Shown: positions 14,317 to 21,038 of the stretch, one piece after another | Position numbering within the stretch: position 1 is the stretch's first letter | Layout: each line of letters begins with the position of its first letter | Origin: JBOCEF01 sp047610385 | GTDB taxonomy: Bacteria; Pseudomonadota; Alphaproteobacteria; Rhodobacterales; Rhodobacteraceae | Direction: 5' to 3' | Assembly: GCA_047610385.1 (NCBI GenBank) | Contig: JBLGAC010000058.1 | Location: 1 to 25,730 of the forward strand | Length of the DNA stretch: 25,730 nt | Position numbers and translations under genes: made by a program | The notes under the pieces: model-generated | The model's database searches: none | Seen by the model: the letters and a program-made list of their open reading frames with translations, nothing else | What the model was told of the DNA's origin: nothing

Positions 14317-15093
14317 ATGCAAAATGACGCTTTTCGCCACTGCCCAGCCCTGCGCGGCAAGATCCAGGATCCTGAAACCTCAATCTTTCGCCGGATGGAA
14401 GAACGCTATGTGGAATATGACGCCCGCATGGCGGAGATGGGCCGCGCGCACTGGCGCCTGAGCCACGAAGACCGCGAGGCCACCCGCGCATCGGCACTGG
14501 CCGGGCGGCTGGACCGTGATCTGTGGATCTTTGGCTACGGGTCGCTGATCTGGGATCCGGCGGTGCATTTCGACCAACTGCGCCGCGCCGATGCCCACGG
14601 GTTCCACCGCCGGTTCTGCCTGCACCTTGAAGGGGGTCGCGGCAGCCCCGAACGCCCCGGCCTGATGGCATCGCTGGACGGCGCTGAGGGGCGGATCTGC
14701 GAAGGCGTCGCCCTGCGCATTCCCGCCGCCTTGGTCGACGAAGAAACCCGGATCATGTGGATGCGGGAGATGATCACCGGCGCCTACATTCCGTCCTTCA
14801 TCCCGCTGGACACCCCCCAAGGCCCGATCGAGGCGCTGGCCTTTCTGGTGAAGCGCGGGGATGAACGGTACTGCGATTGCGGCGACGCCGAAGCCGCCCG
14901 CCGCATCGCGTTCGCTGAGGGGCCCTTGGGCACCAACCTCGAATACCTCGCACGGTTGGTGGAGCATCTGAAGACGCTGGACATCGTTGACCCGGCGATG
15001 ACCGAACTGCTGGCCGCCTGCCTCGCCCTGCGCCATGAGGCCGGGGTGGAGACCCATCCCGGCGCCACCCGCGATCTGCCCGGCGCGCCCTGA
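14317..15093 (+). CDS. ChaC-type gamma-glutamylcyclotransferase (glutathione-specific)
   Basis: This 258-residue protein is of the ChaC/GCG family, which cleaves glutathione to 5-oxoproline and Cys-Gly in the cytoplasm. The substrate-binding loop F-G-Y-G-S-L-I-W is at 72-79 and the probable catalytic Glu151 is in W-M-R-E-M-I-T-G-A-Y. A cysteine-containing D-E-R-Y-C-D-C-G-D follows near 185. About 65 residues precede the domain, longer than minimal members. The first ATG (14317) lies 6 bases after the FAH stop, with only a distant GGAG. The Met codon at residue 27 is an alternative start. It is third in the Ldh-FAH-ChaC operon. Its mRNA ends at a hairpin overlapping the stop. Confidence 0.9.
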   Translation: MQNDAFRHCPALRGKIQDPETSIFRRMEERYVEYDARMAEMGRAHWRLSHEDREATRASALAGRLDRDLWIFGYGSLIWDPAVHFDQLRRADAHGFHRRFCLHLEGGRGSPERPGLMASLDGAEGRICEGVALRIPAALVDEETRIMWMREMITGAYIPSFIPLDTPQGPIEALAFLVKRGDERYCDCGDAEAARRIAFAEGPLGTNLEYLARLVEHLKTLDIVDPAMTELLAACLALRHEAGVETHPGATRDLPGAP

Positions 15094-15103
15094 GAGGCGC
15101 CGG
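15080..15103. terminator. Hairpin between the ChaC gene and the convergent membrane-protein gene
   Basis: A 7-bp perfect stem (15080-15086 with 15097-15103) with a 10-base loop spans the ChaC TGA and ends one base before the opposing gene's stop. It has no T-run. It could act weakly in both directions. Confidence 0.4.
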
Positions 15104-15104
15104 A

Positions 15105-15458
15105 TCAGGATGGGGCCGTGTCGAGCCACGCCACCGGTGTCTTGCGTTTTTGCTTCACGACCCGAACCCCTGTGACGATGTTCACAAGCAGGGCGATGGC
15201 TGATGCCATAAAAAGCCAGATCACCATAGCAGCTATAGCCAATCCGTCCCCATGACGCAGATCCTCAGGCGGGACGCTAAAAGTAAACAGTATCGGCGAG
15301 ATCGAAACAGGAATTAAAAAGCAACCCTGCGCCGCAATTTCCAAAACCAATTGCATTCCGCTACCGACAATGCGCCTTTGCACAAAATAGAAAAATAGCG
15401 CCAGTATCGCCCCAACAGGGGTTGCCGCCACAAAAAGCCTGAAGAAAACGTCACTCAT
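15105..15458 (-). CDS. Small membrane protein of unknown function (three predicted helices)
   Basis: This 117-residue hydrophobic protein has three likely membrane helices at about residues 6-26, 36-60 and 72-96. It has a basic C-terminal tail (V-V-K-Q-K-R-K-T-P), which by the positive-inside rule is cytoplasmic. I recognise no family. I take the ATG at 15458 (M-S-D-V-F-F-R); a GTG 13 codons further upstream (15497) is possible but adds a non-hydrophobic stretch. Bases here (about 15240-15400) are visibly more AT-rich than the surroundings, with runs such as AAAAAG. This may mean recent acquisition or relaxed constraint. It follows the next membrane-protein gene on the same strand by 66 bases and probably shares its transcript. 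Confidence 0.7.
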   Translation of the reverse strand: MSDVFFRLFVAATPVGAILALFFYFVQRRIVGSGMQLVLEIAAQGCFLIPVSISPILFTFSVPPEDLRHGDGLAIAAMVIWLFMASAIALLVNIVTGVRVVKQKRKTPVAWLDTAPS

Positions 15459-15524
15459 GCGCGCACCCCATATGTGCCCTGACGTCGCCGCGGCCACTTG
15501 GGTCTGGTGCAGCCACAGCGGCTG

Positions 15525-15866
15525 CTAAATGCAAGCCCGCGTCCCGCGACGCAGCTCGGCAATCCCGATCCAAGCGTTGATCAGCAGCGCCGCACCAAAT
15601 CCTGTGCCCAGTAACATCGTCGCGCCAGCCACGAACAGGCCCGCGCCGAAATCAAGCTTGTCGCCGGGCGTCGCCGGTTCCGTGAACAGCGCCATTGCGG
15701 CCAGTTCGGGGACCGCCAGCACCAGCACGAGGCTGACCCCAAATTGCAACGCCAACAGGGCGCAAAGCGCGCAGATTGACGACACCCGCCAGCGCCGCGC
15801 CACCAGCACCATGATTGCGGTGGGCGCAACGCCCCACAGTAAGATCGCTCCGATCGCTTCCAGCAT
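15525..15866 (-). CDS. Small membrane protein of unknown function (three predicted helices)
   Basis: This 113-residue protein has three likely helices at about 5-24, 31-55 and 74-100, a short extracytoplasmic loop with P-G-D-K-L-D-F, and a basic C-terminus (L-R-R-G-T-R). Size and layout resemble the neighbouring 117-residue protein, though I see no clear sequence identity. A GGGGGA five bases before the ATG supports the start at 15866. It begins only 20 bases past the alaS terminator, so its promoter must lie within or overlap that hairpin, unless it depends on read-through from alaS. I do not recognise a family and propose no function. Confidence 0.72.
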   Translation of the reverse strand: MLEAIGAILLWGVAPTAIMVLVARRWRVSSICALCALLALQFGVSLVLVLAVPELAAMALFTEPATPGDKLDFGAGLFVAGATMLLGTGFGAALLINAWIGIAELRRGTRACI

Positions 15867-15885
15867 CTTATCCCCCAGAAACGAA

Positions 15886-15916
15886 AAAGGGCAGCGACCG
15901 TGGTCACCGCCCCTTT
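15886..15916 (-). terminator. Rho-independent terminator of alaS
   Basis: An imperfect stem pairs AAAGGGC (15886-15892) with GCCC(C)TTT (15909-15916), with GACC/GGTC inside. On the minus strand it runs into CCCTTTTTCGTTT. It lies 20 bases after the alaS stop. Confidence 0.75.
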
Positions 15917-15935
15917 GCAGTCCGGTGCGCCCTGA

Positions 15936-18599
15936 TCAGGCCAGCGCGGCGCGCGCTGCGGCCTCAACCGCCTTCAGCGCGTCGCTGACGCCTGCGCCGT
16001 TGGGGCCGCCGGTCTGGGCCATGTTGGGCCGCCCGCCGCCACCCTTGGCGCCAACCCCGGGGGCCGCTGCGCGCACCAATGCCGCCGCATCAACGCCCTT
16101 GGACAGCGCCGGTTCTGACACGCCGACCACGATTGACCCTTTGCCGCCATCATTGACGCCAAGCGCCACGATGCCAGGTGCCTGGGCCAGCATTTCGTCG
16201 ACCGCGGCTTTCAGCTCCTTGGGGCTGAGGCCTTCGACCTCACGGATGCTCAGCGCCACGTCGCCGATCATCTCAGCGGCAGACGCGCCGCCGCCGCCGG
16301 TTGCCAGCTTGCGCTTTGCATCGCCAAGCTCTTGCTCAAGGGCTTTGCGCTCAGCCTGCAAGGCCTTGATGCGCGGCGCGATTTCATCGGCCTTGGCATG
16401 CAGCAGATCGGACGCTTCGGCCACAACTGCGGCTTCACCGGCAAAATGCGCCTCAGCGGCTTCGTGGCACACGGCCTCAATGCGCCGCACGCCCGCGGCG
16501 AGGCCTTCTTCGCGCAGCAGGCGAAAGGCGCCGATCTGGCCGGTGTTGGCGACATGGGTGCCGCCGCACAGCTCTATGGACCAAGGGCGGCCTTCGGCGT
16601 CGTCCATGCCGCCCATGGTCACCACGCGAACCTCGTCGCCGTATTTTTCACCAAACAATGCGCGGGCACCGGCGGCTTTGGCCTCCTCAATGCCCAGAAC
16701 GCGGGTCTGGACCGGGGTGCAGGCGCGGATGCGGGCGTTGACCTCACGCTCCACAGTCTTGATTTCATCGGCCGTCATCGCCTGACTGTGCGAGATGTCA
16801 AACCGCAGCCGGTCCGGCGCCACAAGCGACCCTTTCTGCGCGACGTGATCGCCCAGCGAAATCCGCAGCGCTTCGTGCAGCAGATGCGTCGCGGAATGAT
16901 GGGCGCACAGCGCGCTGCGGCGGCTGGGGTCCACATTCAAGGTCAGTGCATCGCCAAGGTTCAGCACATGGGCGTCGCCACCGGCCAATTGGGCCACATG
17001 CACATAGATGCCGTCGGCGCGTTTTTGGGTGTCAGTGATCTTGACCATGGTGCCCGAGGCCGTCACCGCGATGCCCTGATCGCCCATCTGGCCGCCCTGT
17101 TCGGCGTAAAACGGCGTCTGGTTGACCACCATTTCAAACGCCTGACCGGGGGCGACGTGGGTGACCTCTGCGCCATCAACCACCAGCGCGGTCACATGGC
17201 CCGACCCGTTGGTCGACGCATAGCCAAGAAATTCGGTGCCCCCGACCCGGTCGCGGATGTCGAACCAGACCTTCTGGTTGGCCGCATCGCCAGTGCCCGA
17301 CCACGCAGCGCGCGCGGCGGCCTTCTGGGCGGCCATGGCATCGTCATAGCCGGGGCGGTCAACCTCCATCCCGCGGCCGCGCAGGATGTCGGCGGTCAGG
17401 TCCACCGGGAACCCGAACGTGTCGTAAAGCTTGAACGCAGTTTCACCGGCCAGCTTGCCGCCCTCGGGCAAACCCTCCAGTTCCGCATCCAGCAGCTTCA
17501 GCCCACGGTCGAGGGTGGTTTTGAACCGCTCTTCCTCAGCGCGCAGGGTTTCCTTGATCAGCGATTCTGCGGCGCGCAATTCGCCGTAATGGTTGCCCAT
17601 CAGGTCGATCAGCGCGGGCGCAAGCCGGTGCATCAGCGGCTCTTTCGCCCCCAGAATATGCGCGTGGCGCATGCCACGGCGCATGATCCGGCGCAGCACA
17701 TAGCCGCGGCCTTCGTTGGATGGCAGCACGCCTTCGGCAATCAAAAACGATGCGCAGCGCAGATGGTCCGCGATCACCCGGTGCGAGGTGATGAATTCGC
17801 CATCCACCGCATGCCCGGTCAGATCGGCCGAGGCCGCCGTGATCGGCGCGAACAGGTCGGTGTCGTAGTTGTTGTGCTTGCCCTGCAAAATGGTCGTCAC
17901 ACGCTCAAGCCCCATGCCGGTGTCGATCGACGGCTTGGGAAGCGGCGTTGACGACCCGTCGGCATGGGTCTCAAACTGCATGAACACGAGGTTCCAGAAC
18001 TCAATGAACCGGTCGCCGTCTTCATTCGGGGATCCCGGAGGGCCACCGGCAACCTCTGGCCCATGGTCATAGAACAGCTCGCTGCACGGGCCGTTCGGGC
18101 CGGTGTCGCCCATGCGCCACCAATTGTCATCATTGTTGATGCGGATGATCCGGTCGTCGGAAATCCCGGCAATCTTGCGCCACAGACCCGCGGCCTCTTC
18201 GTCGCTTGCGTGCACCGTCACCAGGATCTTCTCAGGCGCAAAGCCGAGCACCTTGGTGGACATGGTCCAGGCCTGCTCAATCGCGTCCGCTTTGAAATAA
18301 TCGCCGAAGGAAAAGTTCCCCAGCATTTCAAAGAACGTATGATGGCGCGCGGTGTAGCCGACATTATCAAGATCGTTGTGCTTGCCGCCCGCCCGCACGC
18401 ATTTCTGCGACGTGGTGGCGCGCGCGTAATCGCGTTTGTCCGCGCCGGTGAACACGTCCTTGAACTGGACCATGCCCGCGTTGGTGAACATCAAGCTGGG
18501 ATCATTGCGCGGCACAATCGGCGAGGACGGCACGATGCGGTGCCCCCGGTCGTTGAAAAAGCCGAGAAAGTCGGACCGGATCTGGTTGCCGGAGATCAT
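15936..18599 (-). CDS. alaS: Alanyl-tRNA synthetase
   Basis: This 887-residue class II synthetase charges tRNA-Ala. The N-terminal aminoacylation domain carries the class II motif 1 region (S-S-P-I-V-P-R-N-D-P-S-L-M-F-T-N-A-G-M). The editing domain carries the zinc-binding H-x-x-x-H (H-H-S-A-T-H-L-L-H, near residue 565) and C-x-x-x-H (C-G-G-T-H-V, near 675) that clear mischarged Ser and Gly. A coiled coil then leads to the C-terminal DHHA1/C-Ala domain with G-G-G-G-R-P-N-M-A-Q-T-G-G. The ATG at 18599 has AGGAG ten bases upstream. Upstream Met codons at 18620 and 18698 lack a site and would extend an already complete N-terminus. Length is normal. In many Rhodobacteraceae recA precedes alaS; here a lytic transglycosylase gene does. 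Confidence 0.97.
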   Translation of the reverse strand: MISGNQIRSDFLGFFNDRGHRIVPSSPIVPRNDPSLMFTNAGMVQFKDVFTGADKRDYARATTSQKCVRAGGKHNDLDNVGYTARHHTFFEMLGNFSFGDYFKADAIEQAWTMSTKVLGFAPEKILVTVHASDEEAAGLWRKIAGISDDRIIRINNDDNWWRMGDTGPNGPCSELFYDHGPEVAGGPPGSPNEDGDRFIEFWNLVFMQFETHADGSSTPLPKPSIDTGMGLERVTTILQGKHNNYDTDLFAPITAASADLTGHAVDGEFITSHRVIADHLRCASFLIAEGVLPSNEGRGYVLRRIMRRGMRHAHILGAKEPLMHRLAPALIDLMGNHYGELRAAESLIKETLRAEEERFKTTLDRGLKLLDAELEGLPEGGKLAGETAFKLYDTFGFPVDLTADILRGRGMEVDRPGYDDAMAAQKAAARAAWSGTGDAANQKVWFDIRDRVGGTEFLGYASTNGSGHVTALVVDGAEVTHVAPGQAFEMVVNQTPFYAEQGGQMGDQGIAVTASGTMVKITDTQKRADGIYVHVAQLAGGDAHVLNLGDALTLNVDPSRRSALCAHHSATHLLHEALRISLGDHVAQKGSLVAPDRLRFDISHSQAMTADEIKTVEREVNARIRACTPVQTRVLGIEEAKAAGARALFGEKYGDEVRVVTMGGMDDAEGRPWSIELCGGTHVANTGQIGAFRLLREEGLAAGVRRIEAVCHEAAEAHFAGEAAVVAEASDLLHAKADEIAPRIKALQAERKALEQELGDAKRKLATGGGGASAAEMIGDVALSIREVEGLSPKELKAAVDEMLAQAPGIVALGVNDGGKGSIVVGVSEPALSKGVDAAALVRAAAPGVGAKGGGGRPNMAQTGGPNGAGVSDALKAVEAAARAALA

Positions 18600-18733
18600 G
18601 TGTCGCGCGCTCCTGATCATGTGCAAGGCGCTGACGGGTGTATTGTAGCAAGCCGGTTTGGGCAAGCCGCTGCCGCGGGGCGATACGGGGAAAGGCATTT
18701 GAATGGCGCACCCGCGTCGCCCGGCTGGCAGGC

Positions 18734-19315
18734 CTAGGTGCGGCAGGCGGCGATTTGGCGTTCGAAATCCTCAGCCTTGCGTTTGACTTCGGCCGCGACG
18801 CGCATCAGCCAGGGCTTGCTCTGCCACGATTGCCTGCGAAACCCAGTATGGCCTTCGTGATAGGCCAGATACTGGTTGTACGCATCGTCCATGCCGATCC
18901 CGGCTGAGGCCTGACTGCGCGCCATATACCAGCCGACGAAATCGGCGGCGTCGTCGAAGTCATCCCGATCCGCGCCGCTGTTGCCGGTGCTGTCGCGGTA
19001 CCAATCCCAGGTTCCGTCAATCGCCTGCGCAAAGCCATAGGCTGAGGACCGCCGCCCGTTGGGAATGAACCCCAGCACATATTTGCGAGAGGTTTTGGCG
19101 TCGGCCTCAAAGCTGCTTTCTTTCCAGATGATCGCCATGGCGACATGCTGCGGCGCGCCCCAGCGGATCGCAGCACGGTCCAGCGCCCGCCCCCATTGCG
19201 GACGGTCCTTGAGAATCGCGCACGCGTTCTCAACATTCCCGGGCGGTTCGGGCGCGGCGCAGTTGGAGGCTGCGGCCGCCGCCAGAAGGATCAAGGCGGT
19301 GCGGATGTGTTTCAT
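18734..19315 (-). CDS. Lytic transglycosylase (SLT domain) lipoprotein
   Basis: This 193-residue protein starts with a lipoprotein signal (L-I-L-L-A-A-A-A-A-S-N-C, lipidated Cys19) and so is probably anchored in the outer membrane. The SLT-type domain has the catalytic Glu66 in A-I-I-W-K-E-S-S-F and the following A-Y-G-F-A-Q-A-I-D-G-T-W-D-W-Y (about 92-106), where family members bind the glycan strand. C-terminal Tyr-rich N-Q-Y-L-A-Y-H-E-G-H is also typical. It would cut peptidoglycan to 1,6-anhydro-muropeptides. The domain is short and no LysM or other binding module is present. No clear ribosome-binding site precedes the ATG. The gene lies 134 bases upstream of alaS on the same strand. Confidence 0.85.
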   Translation of the reverse strand: MKHIRTALILLAAAAASNCAAPEPPGNVENACAILKDRPQWGRALDRAAIRWGAPQHVAMAIIWKESSFEADAKTSRKYVLGFIPNGRRSSAYGFAQAIDGTWDWYRDSTGNSGADRDDFDDAADFVGWYMARSQASAGIGMDDAYNQYLAYHEGHTGFRRQSWQSKPWLMRVAAEVKRKAEDFERQIAACRT

Positions 19316-19436
19316 TGCTCAGGCACCAATCTGCGGGGGTCTGTTGCCCCCTGTTGCAGATCATCATACCGCGAAACCGCCAATCCGCCAAACGGCGCAT
19401 GACACCCCCCAGAACGCCCGGCCCGGCGACGAGGGC

Positions 19437-20321
19437 CTAGCCCAGCATGAAGCCAAGGATCAGCGGGGTCACGACCACCGACAGCACGGTGGACACAACC
19501 ACCAGCCCGGCCACAGCGATCGGTTCGGCGTCATACCGCTCCGCCATCAGGTAGGATGTGACGGCGACTGGCATCAGCATCTGCAGCACCAGCGATTTGG
19601 CGGCCAGCGGGTCCATGTCAAAGGCGACAGCGGCGACCATAGCTGCCGCACCACAGACAAACAGTCGCAGCACCGACCAAAGCACCGCGCGCCCGACGCC
19701 CCCCACCGACAGCCGGGCGACCGATACGCCCAGCGTCAGCAGCATCAGGGGAATCGCCATCTGCCCGGCAAGCGACAGGCTGTTCATCAACCATTCGGGC
19801 GGCACGATGTGCAAAAGGTTGAACGCCAGCCCCAGTGCAGCGCCGTAAAAGATCGGCTGCTTCAACGCCTCACGCGGGGATCCGCCGCCCGACACCACCC
19901 AGACCCCGATCGTGAAGCTGAGCATCGCCATCACCGCAAAGATCACGACGGCGTAGACCAGCCCCTGCTCACCAAATGCGAACAGCGCGACCGGCAGGCC
20001 GACATTGCCGGTGTTGCCAAACACCAGCGGTGCCAGCCAGGTGCGCTGGCGCAGCCCGCCAAGTTTCAACATCAATCCGATGACCAGGGCGGCCAGCACA
20101 TAGGCCGCAAGCGAGCCGGCCATCAGGTCGTTGAGAACCCTGGCGTCGATGTCCGCACGCGCCAGCGACACAAAGATCAGGCACGGCACAGAAATCGTAA
20201 ACGACATGCGCGTGACGAATGAGGTCGGGAAATCCACCCCAGACCGCGCCCAGGCAAAACCCGCAAGCCCCAGCAGAAACACCGGTGCGACAATGCCCAG
20301 CACCAGAAAAACAACCTGCAT
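19437..20321 (-). CDS. AEC-family permease (auxin efflux carrier-like)
   Basis: This 294-residue protein is almost wholly hydrophobic, with about ten likely helices. It has the family features of AEC/membrane-transport proteins: an N-terminal helix pair around P-V-F-L-L-G-L-A-G-F, the G-N-T-G-N-V-G-L-P-V-A-L segment (about 103-114), and a second half with a matching M-L-L-T-L-G-V-S-V-A motif. Bacterial members carry malate, malonate or other dicarboxylates, but the substrate here is not determinable. The ATG at 20321 has a GAGGGG site. The frame is open up to 20387 but without a site. It is divergent from hspQ across 169 bases. A 5-bp G/C hairpin lies downstream at 19335-19351, too weak to call as a terminator. 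Confidence 0.88.
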   Translation of the reverse strand: MQVVFLVLGIVAPVFLLGLAGFAWARSGVDFPTSFVTRMSFTISVPCLIFVSLARADIDARVLNDLMAGSLAAYVLAALVIGLMLKLGGLRQRTWLAPLVFGNTGNVGLPVALFAFGEQGLVYAVVIFAVMAMLSFTIGVWVVSGGGSPREALKQPIFYGAALGLAFNLLHIVPPEWLMNSLSLAGQMAIPLMLLTLGVSVARLSVGGVGRAVLWSVLRLFVCGAAAMVAAVAFDMDPLAAKSLVLQMLMPVAVTSYLMAERYDAEPIAVAGLVVVSTVLSVVVTPLILGFMLG

Positions 20322-20490
20322 GAAGACCCCTCTCGGCCCGGCGCGCCGGACCCTTTTGCCCCCGCAGCCGCGGGGCGGGCGTAGCATGGCGGCAGACGCG
20401 GCTCAATCTCCGCCAGTTTCGCTGGGGGCGATGTGGACATGGGCGCCGGGGTGCCTTAGATGGACGCTCATAAATATGCGGGCAGCGGAT

Positions 20491-20829
20491 ATGGATAGAC
20501 AGCTCAACATCCAAGCGAAATTTTCCATCGGTCAGGTGGTGCGTCATCGATTCCACCCGTTCCGTGGTGTGATCTATGACGTAGACCCCGAATTCGGCAA
20601 CACCGAGGACTGGTGGCTGTCGATCCCCGAGGACAAGCGTCCGCGCAAGGACCAGCCCTATTACCACCTGCTGGCCGAGAACGAGACCACATACTACCAT
20701 GCGTATGTGAGCGAGCAGAACCTGGTGCCCGACGAAACCGGCGATCCGGTCGACCACCCAGAGGTGGACGATTATTTCGACGAATTGACCGACGGTCAGT
20801 ATCAGTGGGACGCGATCAACCGTCACTGA
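20491..20829 (+). CDS. hspQ: Heat shock protein HspQ (YccV family)
   Basis: This 112-residue protein matches the HspQ/YccV family throughout: F-S-I-G-Q-V-V-R-H-R-F-H-P-F-R-G-V-I-Y-D-V-D-P-E-F near the N-terminus, Y-Y-H-L-L-A-E-N-E and A-Y-V-S-E-Q-N-L in the centre, and P-V-D-H-P after. In E. coli HspQ modulates Lon proteolysis and the same protein was described as binding hemimethylated oriC DNA. I use the ATG at 20491, giving the usual start (M-D-R-Q-L-N-I-Q-A-K-F); an ATG at 20476 would add five residues, and neither has a strong ribosome-binding site. An AT-rich CATAAAT at 20469-20475 may be a -10 element. I see no clear sigma-32 promoter. A strong terminator follows. Confidence 0.93.
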   Translation: MDRQLNIQAKFSIGQVVRHRFHPFRGVIYDVDPEFGNTEDWWLSIPEDKRPRKDQPYYHLLAENETTYYHAYVSEQNLVPDETGDPVDHPEVDDYFDELTDGQYQWDAINRH

Positions 20830-20845
20830 CAGCAGTGCAGGCGCA

Positions 20846-20887
20846 AAATGCAAAACGCGGCCCTTGATTGGGCCGCGTTTTGCATTT
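20846..20887. terminator. Bidirectional terminator after hspQ
   Basis: A perfect 18-bp inverted repeat (20846-20863 with 20870-20887) and 6-base loop. AAAAC and GTTTT sit within the arms, so each strand ends in a T-rich 3' side. It lies 16 bases after the hspQ stop and separates it from the opposing ggt. Confidence 0.9.
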
Positions 20888-20904
20888 CAACGGGTGCGGC
20901 CCTT

Positions 20905-20921
20905 GCGGGGATTTACCCCGC
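20905..20921. repeat. Hairpin 2 of the hspQ-ggt spacer
   Basis: Perfect 6-bp arms GCGGGG (20905-20910) and CCCCGC (20916-20921) around ATTTA. It is one of several consecutive hairpins between two convergent genes. Confidence 0.5.
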
Positions 20922-20928
20922 TGCGGCC

Positions 20929-20945
20929 CGGCGCAGCTTGCGCCG
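20929..20945. repeat. Hairpin 3 of the hspQ-ggt spacer
   Basis: A 7-bp stem CGGCGCA (20929-20935) and TGCGCCG (20939-20945) with a 3-base loop. Together with its neighbours it resembles an extragenic palindromic repeat cluster. Confidence 0.45.
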
Positions 20946-20990
20946 CGCGCGCCCCACCCCCGTATGGCGCATATCGGGGCGGGCCGGGCG

Positions 20991-21013
20991 CAGATTATTC
21001 GCAGAATAATCTG
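20991..21013 (-). terminator. AT-rich hairpin after ggt
   Basis: Perfect 9-bp arms CAGATTATT (20991-20999) and AATAATCTG (21005-21013) around a 5-base loop, 25 bases past the ggt stop. Its AT-rich stem contrasts with the surrounding GC-rich DNA. It has no T-run, so a role as terminator or repeat element is uncertain. Confidence 0.5.
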
Positions 21014-21038
21014 AGACACCGGGCGGCAATGCGCGCGA

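Noticed and set aside
16332..17951. Long open frame (539 codons) on the plus strand opposite alaS
   Set aside because: It is the complement of a fully conserved alaS. Its composition (His/Arg/Gln/Gly-rich) is typical of antisense frames in GC-rich DNA, and no ribosome-binding site or motif is visible. The same holds for long antisense frames at 3680-4774, 12252-13631, 15529-16785 and 23821-25212.
19335..19351. GGGGG/CCCCC hairpin downstream of the AEC permease gene
   Set aside because: The stem is only 5 bp with a 7-base loop and no T-run, and it lies 86 bases past the stop. That is too weak to call a terminator.
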